The notes: generated from the sequence alone by a model not told the origin. A stretch of 64,000 nt of DNA from Salinadaptatus halalkaliphilus (GCF_006543045.1 NZ_RBZW01000003.1:186001-250000); one strand, 5' to 3'. Counted from the first letter of the stretch, positions 25,481 to 33,846 are shown. Program-made: numbers and translations.

Positions 25481-25837
25481 ATGGCAACCGATGATTCACT
25501 GGTTCGGACGATCCTGATCGTCATCGCTGCAATCCTGCTTCTGCCGTTCCTCATGATGGTAGTGATGATGCCGATGATGGGCGTATGGGGGTGGGGACAC
25601 ATGTGGGATGGCAGTATGTGGAACGGCACAGGAGCTACGTGGATGTGGCTTCTCATGTCAGTAGTACCCTTACTCGTGATTCTCGGGATCGGGTATCTCC
25701 TGTACAGTTCGATTCGCGAGTCCAGTATTCAACAAAGTGATACCGCACTCGAAGAGTTGAGGACGGCCTATGCCCGTGGCGACATTTCGGATGAAGAGTT
25801 CGAGGAACGCCGCAAGCGACTCCAAAGCAAGGTGTAG
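25481..25837 (+). CDS. SHOCT-domain membrane protein, Met/Trp-rich
   Basis: A 118-aa protein. Hydrophobic segments lie at 10-32 and 48-70, with a Met/Trp/Gly-rich loop between (MGVWGWGHMWDGSMWNG). The C-terminal 30 residues are a SHOCT domain (ALEELRTAYARGDISDEEFEERRKRL). SHOCT domains occur at the ends of many small membrane proteins and may mediate oligomerisation. The Met-rich loop and the position after copB suggest a copper-related role, which is an inference. Start at the ATG at 25481. Confidence 0.8.
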   Translation: MATDDSLVRTILIVIAAILLLPFLMMVVMMPMMGVWGWGHMWDGSMWNGTGATWMWLLMSVVPLLVILGIGYLLYSSIRESSIQQSDTALEELRTAYARGDISDEEFEERRKRLQSKV

Positions 25838-26058
25838 TCTCTACGCAAACAATCAGCTCAGAAGATCATTGATTTTTGAGAGTAGATCCAGTTTCTCAGA
25901 ACCGAAATCAGTAAATCATGCACGTATCACCGTCCCAAATTCGGCTGGCTCAGAACCCCGCACATTTTGGATGGCCCCGTCAGGCCGAAGAGGCCCGACA
26001 TAGAATAAGTGCCTATTTTGGCCATTAAAGAGTTTCTTACGCCATTTTTCTCAAGCCA
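25838..26058. other. AT-rich intergenic region before the tRNA
   Basis: About 220 nt without a supportable gene. It probably contains remains of the element that integrated at the tRNA. No integrase frame or inverted repeat was seen. Confidence 0.4.
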
Positions 26059-26165
26059 TGGGCCCTGACGGATTCGAACCATCGACCACTCGGTATCCCA
26101 CACAACCGAACCACGTCCGACCGTGTTATGAGCCGAGCGCTCTAACCAGACTGAGCTAAGGGCCC
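26059..26165 (-). tRNA. tRNA-Met (anticodon CAT) with intron
   Basis: The minus strand folds as a tRNA: acceptor GGGCCCT/AGGGCCC, D-arm GCTC...GAGC, anticodon stem CTCGG/CCGAG, T-arm GATGG-TTCGAAT-CCGTC. The discriminator base is A. The anticodon loop CTCATAA gives CAT. A 32-nt intron follows A37, the usual archaeal position just after the anticodon. Elongator tRNA-Met in haloarchaea is known to carry an intron; tRNA-Ile2 (modified CAT) is the alternative. Its 3' end is the attachment-like site of the island. Confidence 0.92.
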
Positions 26166-26267
26166 GTTGTCGGGAGAAAACCGGGGCCAGCAGTTAACTG
26201 TTACTCTCTGTCGGTACGTACCAAAGACGGCGACGGGACTATGGGGACCGGGCCCGAATGATCGCCA

Positions 26268-26579
26268 ATGGCGGATCGGCGTCGACTCGAGCGGTTCCTC
26301 CGGTCGAAGCTCCAGGAGGCGGGCGAAGGGTACGAACAGTTACGCGACTCGACCGATGGACAGCTCGAGGAGGCTCGGGACGCCTACCGTGTCGCGAAAA
26401 ACGCTCGGGGATTGCCGTCGGACGAGGCGGGACGCGTGAAGATCGTCTGTCGGCGCTACGCCGAACAGCGAGCGGCAAAACTCGACGAGCAGTATCGGCC
26501 GGCCTGCTACGAGGCTGGCCATCCGGATTGTGAGGGGTGTGCAGAAGACGTTCGGGAAGGGCGTATCGAAACCTGGTGA
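26268..26579 (+). CDS. conserved haloarchaeal protein, unknown function
   Basis: A 103-aa protein: MADRRRLERFLRSKLQEAG then helical charged segments. It ends with CYEAGHPDCEGCAEDVREG, a C-x8-C-x2-C cluster that may bind metal. I do not recognise a function. It stands 3 nt before the convergent cbaC gene. Confidence 0.7.
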   Translation: MADRRRLERFLRSKLQEAGEGYEQLRDSTDGQLEEARDAYRVAKNARGLPSDEAGRVKIVCRRYAEQRAAKLDEQYRPACYEAGHPDCEGCAEDVREGRIETW

Positions 26580-26581
26580 CG

Positions 26582-26794
26582 TTAGCGTGGGCTCGAGTCC
26601 GACGTGGGGCCGTCGTTGCCGTTGTCCGGCCAGAACGCCCAGACGAAGATCGCGACGACCAGGATGAGCCCGATCGCGGCCGACTCGAGGACGCTGAGTT
26701 CGACGTTGACCCACGCTAGTACGGTTCGGAGCTCGACCAGCAGCGGCGCCAGCAAGGCGAGGACGACGAGCAGACCACCCTTCGAGATCCGCAT
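26582..26794 (-). CDS. cbaC: CbaC-like small subunit of ba3 cytochrome oxidase
   Basis: A 70-aa membrane protein with two hydrophobic helices (GLLVVLALLAPLLVELRTVLAW and VLESAAIGLILVVAIFVWAF) and an acidic end. The ATG overlaps the stop of the oxidase subunit I gene by one base, so it belongs to the oxidase operon. Haloarchaeal ba3 oxidases carry such a subunit, CbaC. Confidence 0.78.
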   Translation of the reverse strand: MRISKGGLLVVLALLAPLLVELRTVLAWVNVELSVLESAAIGLILVVAIFVWAFWPDNGNDGPTSDSSPR

Positions 26795-28590
26795 CAGGGG
26801 ATCACCCCTGCGATAACCGCCGTCGCAGTGTCAGCCGTGGTTTCGAGTGTGGCGATCGTGGACTGTTCGACGGCGAGTGCGAGTGCAGATATCGACTCGA
26901 GGTCGAGCGTGCTGAGGGGGAGTTCGACGAGTTCGGGACCGAACAGGCCGCCGCGGTCGATGATCGAGAGCAGCGGGAAGGTGTAGGCGAAGATCACGAG
27001 CACGACCGCGATGGCGGTCCAGAGTTTGAGGTTGTCGAGGATCTGCGGTGCATCCTCAGGACCCGACAGCGTCCCGGCGTAGCTGTTGTCGGGCAAGTCG
27101 TCACTCCGGCCGTTGAGTGCCGTCCCGACGACGTTGGCGAAGAACAGCACGAGCGAGAGGGTGAGCAAAACCCCGCCCAGAGCGATCTGGGCGTCGAGTT
27201 CGGCGACGCTACCGACGGCGGCCTCGAACTCGAAGCCGTCGTACTGCGGTTCGGCGGTTCGTCGGGGGATGCCAAGCAGGCCGCCTCGATGCATCGCGTT
27301 GGACATGAACGTCATGCCGACGAACCAGAGGACGACCTGCCCGAGCGCGACCGATCGACTCCAGAGTTGCTTGCCGGTCACTTGGGGAAGGAACCAGTAG
27401 GTGACGGCCATGAACGTCAGCGCGACGGCGGTGCCGACGGTCAGATGGAAGTGACCGACGACCCAGAAGGTGTTGTGGACGAGGTAGTTGATGTTCATCC
27501 CGGCGTTGATCATCCCCGAGAAGCCGGCGGCGGCGAACATCAGGCCGGCGAGGGCCATGCCGGCGAAGACCGGGTCGCGCCACGGGAGGGCTTTCAGCCA
27601 GCCCAGATAGCCCTCGCCCCCGCGCTGGCGCGCGCCGTGTTCCATGCTCGCGACGACGGTGAAGGCGGTCAACAGGCTGGGCAACAGCAGGAACATCGTG
27701 TTCGTCATCGCGATAAACTTGAACCCTTCCGCGATGCCGGGGTCGAGATACTGATGGTGGATGCCCGTCGGCACCGAGAGGATCAAGAAGAGCACGAAGA
27801 CGACACGCGCGAGCGGATCGCTGAACAGCTTGCCACCGGATATCTTCGGCAGCAAGACGTACCACATCATGTACGCTGGCATGAGCCAGAAGTAGACAAC
27901 CGGGTGGCCGAAGAACCAGAACAGCGTCCTGGTCAACAGCGGGTTGACCGACTCGATCAGTCCGAGCGACCACGGCAGCAAGAACAGCAGGATAGCCGCT
28001 GCGACGCCGAGTGTCGCGATGTACCACATCAGCATCGTCGTCAGCACCATAAACGCCGGAAGTGGAATCCGTTCGTCCGGATTTTCGGCTTTCCAGGCCC
28101 ACCACGAACGGAACCAGTCCACGCCCGCGAACCAGGTCCCGACGACGAACAGGACGAGTCCGAGATAGAACAGTGGATGTGCCTGCAGCGGCGCGTAGAA
28201 CGTAAACAGCACCGACGCGCTGATATCGGTCGCGTCAGTGAAGCCAGCCAGAATCGCGACGCCAGTTAGCGTTATTCCAACCGCCATCAGTCCGTACCAG
28301 CCCCAGGTAAACCGGAGGTCTTCGACGCCCCGATCGAGACTGGTCGTTATTGCCCACGTGAATATGCCGACGAGGAAGAAGATCGTAAACGAAATCACGA
28401 GGAAGACGCCGTGGGCGGTGAGAACGGTGTAGTAATCCGCCGAATCGATAAATCGATAATAGCCGGTTCGGTGAAGCGTTTGGATGATTCCGAACACACC
28501 ACCAAGTGCAAGCGCGAAGAAGGAACTGTAGAACGCTGCTCGAATAACCTTTGCCTCCGCAGGGAACTGGTCGATGTAGGCGTTACTCAT
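26794..28590 (-). CDS. cbaA: ba3-type heme-copper oxidase subunit I
   Basis: A 598-aa protein with at least 13 hydrophobic segments. It catalyses the four-electron reduction of oxygen to water and pumps protons. The heme ligand histidines are visible in VLTAHGVFLVISF (low-spin heme) and, near residue 390, VGHFHLTVG. The Cu(B) motif is GHPVVYFWLMPAYMMWYVL near residue 245. Length is typical of type B oxidases. Start at MSNAYIDQFP (28590) overlaps the stop of subunit II by 8 nt, matching a tightly coupled operon. Confidence 0.92.
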   Translation of the reverse strand: MSNAYIDQFPAEAKVIRAAFYSSFFALALGGVFGIIQTLHRTGYYRFIDSADYYTVLTAHGVFLVISFTIFFLVGIFTWAITTSLDRGVEDLRFTWGWYGLMAVGITLTGVAILAGFTDATDISASVLFTFYAPLQAHPLFYLGLVLFVVGTWFAGVDWFRSWWAWKAENPDERIPLPAFMVLTTMLMWYIATLGVAAAILLFLLPWSLGLIESVNPLLTRTLFWFFGHPVVYFWLMPAYMMWYVLLPKISGGKLFSDPLARVVFVLFLILSVPTGIHHQYLDPGIAEGFKFIAMTNTMFLLLPSLLTAFTVVASMEHGARQRGGEGYLGWLKALPWRDPVFAGMALAGLMFAAAGFSGMINAGMNINYLVHNTFWVVGHFHLTVGTAVALTFMAVTYWFLPQVTGKQLWSRSVALGQVVLWFVGMTFMSNAMHRGGLLGIPRRTAEPQYDGFEFEAAVGSVAELDAQIALGGVLLTLSLVLFFANVVGTALNGRSDDLPDNSYAGTLSGPEDAPQILDNLKLWTAIAVVLVIFAYTFPLLSIIDRGGLFGPELVELPLSTLDLESISALALAVEQSTIATLETTADTATAVIAGVIP

Positions 28591-29380
28591 CGTCGTCACC
28601 TCCGTCGTCTTCGAGGTCGTCAGCAACGGTCACCGTCCCGCTGTCGGTGTGATCGTCGACGGTCACCGTCCAGTCGTGGTCGCCCTCGCCGAGGGTCGCC
28701 GAATCGACCGTGAACGTCGTCTCGAGGGTCTCGCCACCCTCGATCGTCACGTCTTCGGTGAGCGTTTCGTCGCCGATCTCGAGGGTGATCGTCGTCTCGA
28801 TGGCCTCGAGTTGACGGTTCTCGGTGGTCACGTCGACGCTGATTTCGTCGCCGGTTTCGACCTCGTCGGGGCCGTCGGCCTCGAGTTCGGTCAGATCGAA
28901 CTCATCCTCCGAGACGACGTGAACTTCGCCCTCCATGTCGTGATGGCCGGGGCCGCAGTACTCGTTACAGACGACGCCGTACTCCGCGGGATCGTCGAAT
29001 TCGACGGTCATCTCGGCGACCTCGCCGGGGATGACCATCGTGTTGACGTTGGTGCCGACGAGGCTGAAGCTGTGGATGACGTCGCGGCTAGTGACGTAGA
29101 ACGTCACGTCGCTGTCTTCGGGCACCTCGATCGGATTCGGCTGGAAGCTAAACGTCTGGGCGACGACGTAGGCTTCGTACTCGTTTTCACCGACCTGTTC
29201 GACACGCGGATCGTCGAATCGATCATCGTCGGCCAGTTCGGTCGGTTCGACGGTGTCTTGCTGGTCGCCGACCATCGTGATACCGAGTGCGACCGAGCCG
29301 TAGGTGATCGTCGCGATGAAGCCGACGATCAACAGCATGGCTGCGACCAGCCACAACTTCTCGTAGGCGTGAATGTTCAT
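28583..29380 (-). CDS. cbaB: ba3-type oxidase subunit II (CuA) with C-terminal Ig-like extension
   Basis: A 265-aa protein. An N-terminal membrane anchor (residues 10-37) is followed by the CuA domain: His103 (DVIHSFSL), then VVCNEYCGPGHHDM with Cys138, Cys142, His146 and Met149, the full CuA ligand set. It receives electrons from a blue copper carrier. After residue 165 there is about 100 extra residues (ETGDEISVDVTTENRQLEA...) with CARDB-like beta-strands and an acidic tail, absent from a minimal subunit II. Start at 29380; the upstream cbaD overlaps its start by 4 nt. Confidence 0.9.
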   Translation of the reverse strand: MNIHAYEKLWLVAAMLLIVGFIATITYGSVALGITMVGDQQDTVEPTELADDDRFDDPRVEQVGENEYEAYVVAQTFSFQPNPIEVPEDSDVTFYVTSRDVIHSFSLVGTNVNTMVIPGEVAEMTVEFDDPAEYGVVCNEYCGPGHHDMEGEVHVVSEDEFDLTELEADGPDEVETGDEISVDVTTENRQLEAIETTITLEIGDETLTEDVTIEGGETLETTFTVDSATLGEGDHDWTVTVDDHTDSGTVTVADDLEDDGGDDDE

Positions 29381-29622
29381 GCCAGCCCCACCCCACCAGT
29401 GACGACCGACACGATACCGCTGACGACCGTCGGATCGTTACCGAGGAATTCGACGAAGTACATGAAAAACCAGAGGAAGACCAGTATCAGGAAGTACAAG
29501 CCAATCAGCGCAAGCGCTCCCACCGGATCGAACTCGTCGTGTCCGATCTCTCGAACTTGATCCGAATCCGTGGGCTGATCTGGATCCTGGATCTGCGTCG
29601 ATTCGTCTGTCGCGTGACTCAT
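29377..29622 (-). CDS. cbaD: CbaD-like subunit of ba3 oxidase
   Basis: An 81-aa protein: an acidic soluble N-terminus (DPDQPTDSDQVREIG), one hydrophobic helix (GALALIGLYFLILVFLWFFMY) and a Gly/Val tail. It is the first gene of the oxidase operon and overlaps cbaB by 4 nt. It corresponds to the small CbaD subunit of haloarchaeal ba3 oxidases. TCCTAAC lies 8 nt ahead of its ATG. Confidence 0.75.
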   Translation of the reverse strand: MSHATDESTQIQDPDQPTDSDQVREIGHDEFDPVGALALIGLYFLILVFLWFFMYFVEFLGNDPTVVSGIVSVVTGGVGLA

Positions 29623-29630
29623 ACGGCGAT

Positions 29631-29713
29631 GTTAGGAAAGTCCCATCTTAACCATTCGAGTAATTCCCATCTTCCAAGAACGGGGATAGTTACTAATGTG
29701 GTCTGGTCCTAAC
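29631..29713. promoter_or_regulatory. symmetrical divergent promoter of ba3 oxidase genes
   Basis: In both directions TCCTAAC is followed by exactly 8 nt and then the ATG: 29707-29713 for the plus-strand gene and 29631-29637 read on the minus strand for cbaD. Upstream of each box lies a TATA-like AT-rich tract (GTTAAGATG and TTACTAATG). Two copies of TCCCATCTT also occur (29641 and 29665). The mirror arrangement suggests shared control of the two transcripts. Confidence 0.5.
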
Positions 29714-29721
29714 TTGCCATC

Positions 29722-29928
29722 ATGGAATTCGAGGCGCTTTCTCCACGGGCAACGTTGTTGGTCGGCTTGCTCGCACTGGTGCCGGTTGCCTGGTACGCAC
29801 TCGGAAGCTCGATGGCCGCTGGCGTCGTCTCGGCGATCAACGTCGCGCTCATCCTCTCGTGTCTCTACCTCGCGTTCAGCCCGGTCGAGAGCCACCACGG
29901 CCACGGATCGAACGGATCGTCGACGTAA
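29722..29928 (+). CDS. small ba3-oxidase-associated membrane protein (CbaE-like)
   Basis: A 68-aa protein with two hydrophobic helices (TLLVGLLALVPVAWYALG and GVVSAINVALILSCLYLAF). It ends in a His-rich tail (SHHGHGSNGSST), reminiscent of the extra small subunit of haloarchaeal ba3 oxidases. The start is 8 nt after the TCCTAAC box. It is separated by only 6 nt from the downstream Cu-ATPase, so they form one transcript. Confidence 0.65.
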   Translation: MEFEALSPRATLLVGLLALVPVAWYALGSSMAAGVVSAINVALILSCLYLAFSPVESHHGHGSNGSST

Positions 29929-29934
29929 GCGTCG

Positions 29935-32430
29935 ATGGCCCACGAGCCCGCCACTGACGACGCTGGGGCCACAGGCGGTCCCGGATCGACTGATCCATCC
30001 ACCGACGCGTCGACGGCCGACGGCTGTACCCTCTGTTCGCTCCCGACGCCAGTCGATCCGATCGTCGATCCCGACGTCGATGGCGAATTCTGCTGTCGAG
30101 GCTGTCTCGAGGTTGCCCGCGCGCTCGATAGTGTCGACGATGTCGAGTCGGCAGTCGACGCGGCGACGCTTCGGGACCGACTCGAGGGCGATGATCGATC
30201 GCCGAGGGAGCCAGAAAGCACCGAGCGTGACCGCGGGACCGACGACGCCTTTCTCGCCGTCGAGGGGATGCACTGTTCGACCTGCGAGGCGTTTCTCGAG
30301 ACGACCGCCGAGTCGGCCGACGGTATCCTCGCGGCCGAAGCCAGTTACGCGACCGAGACCGTCCGGCTCGTCTACGATCCCGACCGACTCGAGGCAGACA
30401 CGCTCCCCGATATCGTCTCGGGCTATGGTTACAGTGCTCGTGAGCGGACGATCGATAGCGGCGACGACGCCGAGACCGATCAGGCACTCGTAACGTTCCT
30501 GATCGGCGGCGGGCTCTTCGGGATGATGGTGATGGTGTGGTACGCCGTCTTCCTCTATCCGACCTACTTCGGGTACGAGCCGGTCGTCGACTTCGGCGGC
30601 TACGACGGCTACTATCTCGCGGTGAACATCTGGCTGATGACGTCCTTCGTCCTCTTTTATACGGGGTATCCGATCCTCCGAGGTGCCTACGTCAGCCTTC
30701 GGGCGGGGATGCCCAACATGGATCTGCTGGTGACGACCGCGGCGGTCGGCTCCTACGCCTACAGCACGCTCGCGATGGGGCTCGGTCGGACGGACCTCTA
30801 TTTCGACGTGACCGTCGCGGTCGTCCTCGCCGTCACCGCCGGCACCTACTACGAGGAACGGATCAAGCGCCGGGCCGCGGGATTGCTCTCGGAACTGACC
30901 GAGCAACAGGTCGACGAGGCCCGCCTCGAGAACGGCGAGACGGTGCCGATCGAGGCCGTCGAACCCGGCAACCGGCTGCTCGTCCGCCCTGGCGAGCGGG
31001 TCCCACTCGACGGCGAACTGTACGAGGGGACGGCTGCAGTCGACGAATCGCTCGTTACCGGCGAATCGCTGCCCGTCGAGAAGAAACCGGGCGACGACCT
31101 CCGCGGCGGTACCGTCGTCACCGACGCGCCGATCATCCTCGAGGTCGGGGCGAACGCCGAGAGCACGCTGGACCGACTCGTCTCCGTGCTGTGGTCGATC
31201 CAGAGTTCCCGGCCCGGCGTCCAGCGGCTCGCGGACAAACTCGCGACGATCTTCGTCCCGCTCGTGCTCGTCCTGGCAGGCGGCGCGACCGCCGTCCTGC
31301 TCGCCACCGGCTCGAGCCTCTCGACGGCGCTGCTGGTCGGACTCACCGTCGTGATCGTCTCCTGTCCCTGCGCGCTGGGTCTGGCAACGCCGCTTGCGAT
31401 CGCCTCGGGGATACAGGCCGCCGCGAAACGTGGGATCGTCGTCGCCACGGAGACGATCTTCGAGGACGCTCCCGAGGTCGATCTCGTCGTCCTCGACAAG
31501 ACTGGAACGCTCACGACCGGTTCGATGAGCGTCACGGCCGTCCACACCACCGAGGGCGTCGACTCGAGCGAGCTCCATCGCCGAGCCGCGGCGGTCGAGT
31601 CACACTCGGCACATCCGATCGCCGACGCGATCGTCGAGGCGGCCGCCAGCGACCACGAATCGCCGGCAACGCCGGTCGCCGACGGCGGCGCTGGAACGGC
31701 TGCCTCGGTTGCACAGTTCGAACGCGACAGTCGTGGCGTCAGCGGCGTCGTCGCCGGCGACCGCGTCACCGTCGGCCACCCGGACTACCTCCGAAACCGG
31801 GGTCAGGTGTGTCCAGCCACCCTCGAGTCACCGATCGACGACGCTCGAGGCGCCGGCGACGTGCCGGTCGCTGTGGGTTGGAACGGGCAGATCAGAGGGA
31901 TTCTCGTCGTCGGTGACTCGCCGCGGTCTGACTGGCTCGAGGCAGTCACGACGCTGTCGGTGGGCCGTGAGATCGTGGTGCTGACCGGGGACGACGGCGC
32001 GGCCGCCGACCGATTTCGGGACATCGACGCCGTCGACGAGGTGTTCGCCGGCGTGCCGCCGGAGGCCAAAGCCGAGACGGTCCGCCGACTTCGCTCCCGT
32101 GGCACGGTCGCGATGGTAGGCGATGGCAGCAACGACGCACCCGCGCTCGCAGCCGCCGACGTCGGTATCGCGATGGGAACGGCGACGAAACTCGCGACCG
32201 ACGCCGCGGACGCGGTCGTCGTCAGTAACGACCTCGAGGGCGTCGCGGCGACGTTCGACGTAGCTACCGGGACCCACCGCCGCATTCGGCAGAATCTCGG
32301 CTGGGCGTTCGTTTACAACAGCGTCGCGATTCCGCTGGCGCTGGCCGGCCTCCTGAACCCGCTGTTTGCGGCCCTGGCGATGGCCGCCAGCAGCGCCCTC
32401 GTTGTCCTGAATTCAGCGCGTTCGATCTGA
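29935..32430 (+). CDS. CopA/CcoI-like P1B Cu-ATPase with N-terminal metal-binding domain
   Basis: An 831-aa copper-translocating ATPase. The first 60 residues contain CTLCSLPTPVD... then FCCRGC, a cysteine-rich module seen in CcoI/CtpA ATPases. A heavy-metal-associated domain with GMHCSTCEAF follows at about 105-115. The membrane motif is CPC at residues 477-479 (SCPCALGLATPL). DKTGTLT is at 521-527 and GDGSNDAP near 725. Co-transcription with an oxidase subunit and the N-terminal module suggest it supplies copper to the oxidase sites (as CcoI does), which is inferred. It is distinct from the CPH-type CopB of the island. Confidence 0.88.
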   Translation: MAHEPATDDAGATGGPGSTDPSTDASTADGCTLCSLPTPVDPIVDPDVDGEFCCRGCLEVARALDSVDDVESAVDAATLRDRLEGDDRSPREPESTERDRGTDDAFLAVEGMHCSTCEAFLETTAESADGILAAEASYATETVRLVYDPDRLEADTLPDIVSGYGYSARERTIDSGDDAETDQALVTFLIGGGLFGMMVMVWYAVFLYPTYFGYEPVVDFGGYDGYYLAVNIWLMTSFVLFYTGYPILRGAYVSLRAGMPNMDLLVTTAAVGSYAYSTLAMGLGRTDLYFDVTVAVVLAVTAGTYYEERIKRRAAGLLSELTEQQVDEARLENGETVPIEAVEPGNRLLVRPGERVPLDGELYEGTAAVDESLVTGESLPVEKKPGDDLRGGTVVTDAPIILEVGANAESTLDRLVSVLWSIQSSRPGVQRLADKLATIFVPLVLVLAGGATAVLLATGSSLSTALLVGLTVVIVSCPCALGLATPLAIASGIQAAAKRGIVVATETIFEDAPEVDLVVLDKTGTLTTGSMSVTAVHTTEGVDSSELHRRAAAVESHSAHPIADAIVEAAASDHESPATPVADGGAGTAASVAQFERDSRGVSGVVAGDRVTVGHPDYLRNRGQVCPATLESPIDDARGAGDVPVAVGWNGQIRGILVVGDSPRSDWLEAVTTLSVGREIVVLTGDDGAAADRFRDIDAVDEVFAGVPPEAKAETVRRLRSRGTVAMVGDGSNDAPALAAADVGIAMGTATKLATDAADAVVVSNDLEGVAATFDVATGTHRRIRQNLGWAFVYNSVAIPLALAGLLNPLFAALAMAASSALVVLNSARSI

Positions 32431-32512
32431 GGGTGTCCGGTATCCGCTCTGTAGTCCGATGCCCCAGTCGGTTGAAGTCGCGCCGACACCTGCTCGGCCT
32501 CCAGGCGCATGC

Positions 32513-32740
32513 TCACTCGTCGGCCGTCTCGAGTTCCTCGAGTACTCGCCGCTCGCCGTCTTCGTAAACGTAGATTTCGCCGTCGGCCTCGTCCCGCGTT
32601 CGGCGGTGGCTCCCGTCACAGAAGGGAAACGAGTCGGACAGTCCACACTGACAGACTGCAACGTCACCCTTCTCGTCGTCGATATCGTCGGGTTCGAGTT
32701 TTCGCGGACCGGTCGCCTCGAGTTCGATGAGTCGTCCCAT
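32513..32740 (-). CDS. CDGSH iron-sulfur domain protein
   Basis: A 75-aa protein with CQCGLSDSFPFCDGSHRR, the CxC-x2-S-x3-P-x-CDGxH ligand set (3 Cys, 1 His) of a 2Fe-2S CDGSH domain. The N-terminus (MGRLIELEATGPRKLEPDDI) matches archaeal members. It probably carries electrons or senses redox state. Start at 32740 because upstream residues are not conserved. Confidence 0.88.
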   Translation of the reverse strand: MGRLIELEATGPRKLEPDDIDDEKGDVAVCQCGLSDSFPFCDGSHRRTRDEADGEIYVYEDGERRVLEELETADE

Positions 32741-32829
32741 ACCACGGTATCGGGACCGTACCGAGGAAAACCTTCGTTCGAACGACAAACTACTTGGTCG
32801 CCGTCACGAATTGCGAGGATACAGTAGCA

Positions 32830-33123
32830 ATGAGTCCCGAGGTAGCAGGAGCGACGGTATCTATCGCGCTCGCGGTCGTCAAAACGCTCAGTTTGGTCGT
32901 CGGAAGTCTCATCACCTTCTTCGCGTTCAGGGCCTACCGACGGACCCGACAGCGAGCGCTTGGCTACCTGGCGGCCGGCTTCGGACTCGTCACGCTCGGA
33001 CTCGTCCTCGCCGGGACGCTCTATGAAATCCTCGACGTGCCGTTGCAGATGGGGATTCTCCTCGAGAGCCTGCTGATGCTTGGGGGCTTTCTCGTGATCG
33101 CGTACTCGTTGTACGCATCCTGA
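32830..33123 (+). CDS. three-helix membrane protein, DUF7521-like
   Basis: A 97-aa protein with three hydrophobic segments (IALAVVKTLSLVVGSLITFF, ALGYLAAGFGLVTLGLVLAG, LLESLLMLGGFLVIAYSLY) and a short basic loop (RAYRRTRQR). It resembles a small haloarchaeal membrane family without a known function. It lies next to CDGSH, divergent. Its ATG at 32830 follows a weak AT-rich promoter. Confidence 0.72.
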   Translation: MSPEVAGATVSIALAVVKTLSLVVGSLITFFAFRAYRRTRQRALGYLAAGFGLVTLGLVLAGTLYEILDVPLQMGILLESLLMLGGFLVIAYSLYAS

Positions 33124-33165
33124 GCCCTGAGCCGACGGATGCGAGGGATCGGGAACAGGCCGCGA

Positions 33166-33846
33166 TCAAGCTGTCTCGAATCCACGGAGGATACCCTGGC
33201 CGTCGGTCGGGCCGATGTCGGGTAACGTCGCGCGTTCGGGATGAGGCATCAACACGGCGACGGTCTCGCGATCGCCGAGCACGCCTGCAACGTCGTGTTT
33301 CGAGCCGTTCGGGTTCGCCTCGGGACTCGTCTCACCGTCTTCGTCACAGTAGCGAAAGAGGACCCGATCCTCGGCCTCGAGCGTCTCGAGGCGGTCGTCG
33401 TCGATCTCGTAGCGACCTTCGCCGTGGGCGATGGGGACCTGAATGACCTCGCCCTCGTCGTAGGCAGCCGTCCAGGGGGTATCCGCGCGTTCGACTCGCA
33501 GGGAAACGTGTTCACACTGGAAGCGGGCGCTCTCGTTGGTCGTGAACGCACCCTCGGTGAGTCCCGATTCGCAGCCGATCTGGGCGCCGTTGCAGACGCC
33601 GAGGACGGGCGTTCCCTCGATAGCGGCCTCGCGAACCTCGTTCAGAATCGGCGAGCGCGCGGCCATCGCCCCCGCACGGAGGTAGTCACCGTAGGAAAAG
33701 CCCCCGGGAAGGACGATCCCCGAGGTCTCGGCGGGGAGCCCGTCTTCGTGCCAGACAATTTCGGCGTCGATTCCGAGGTGATCGAGGGCGCGTTCGGCAT
33801 CGCGGTCGCAGTTCGAACCGCCGAAGCGGACGATCGAGACCGTCAC
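33166..33846 (-). CDS. purQ: phosphoribosylformylglycinamidine synthase, glutaminase subunit
   Basis: A 226-aa class I glutamine amidotransferase that feeds ammonia to PurL in purine synthesis. The nucleophile is in GVCNGAQIG near residue 90 (Cys). PHPERATL near the end supplies the His/Glu of the triad. FGGSNCDRDAERA at the start is the family N-terminus. The start codon is GTG at 33846 (VSIVRFGG follows). It is the last gene of an operon with purS 59 nt upstream. Confidence 0.93.
   Translation of the reverse strand: MTVSIVRFGGSNCDRDAERALDHLGIDAEIVWHEDGLPAETSGIVLPGGFSYGDYLRAGAMAARSPILNEVREAAIEGTPVLGVCNGAQIGCESGLTEGAFTTNESARFQCEHVSLRVERADTPWTAAYDEGEVIQVPIAHGEGRYEIDDDRLETLEAEDRVLFRYCDEDGETSPEANPNGSKHDVAGVLGDRETVAVLMPHPERATLPDIGPTDGQGILRGFETA

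Larger units (their letters stand above)
17844..26071. mobile_element. tRNA-Met-bounded genomic island (degenerate integrative element)
   Basis: The 3' end of the tRNA-Met gene (TGGGCCCTGACGG, read on plus strand at 26059-26071) recurs exactly at 17844-17856. The 8.2 kb between them is visibly more AT-rich. It contains an IS, broken toxin-antitoxin genes, an unknown plasmid-like protein and a copper resistance module, while ordinary chromosomal genes lie on both sides. No integrase gene is left, so this is probably a decayed integrated plasmid or virus, or a mobilised island. The evidence is the att-like repeat, composition and gene content. Confidence 0.6.

Noticed and set aside
29632-31578. 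648-aa open frame on the minus strand
   Set aside because: Antisense to the clearly coding Cu-ATPase; composition is Arg/Asp-rich shadow sequence.
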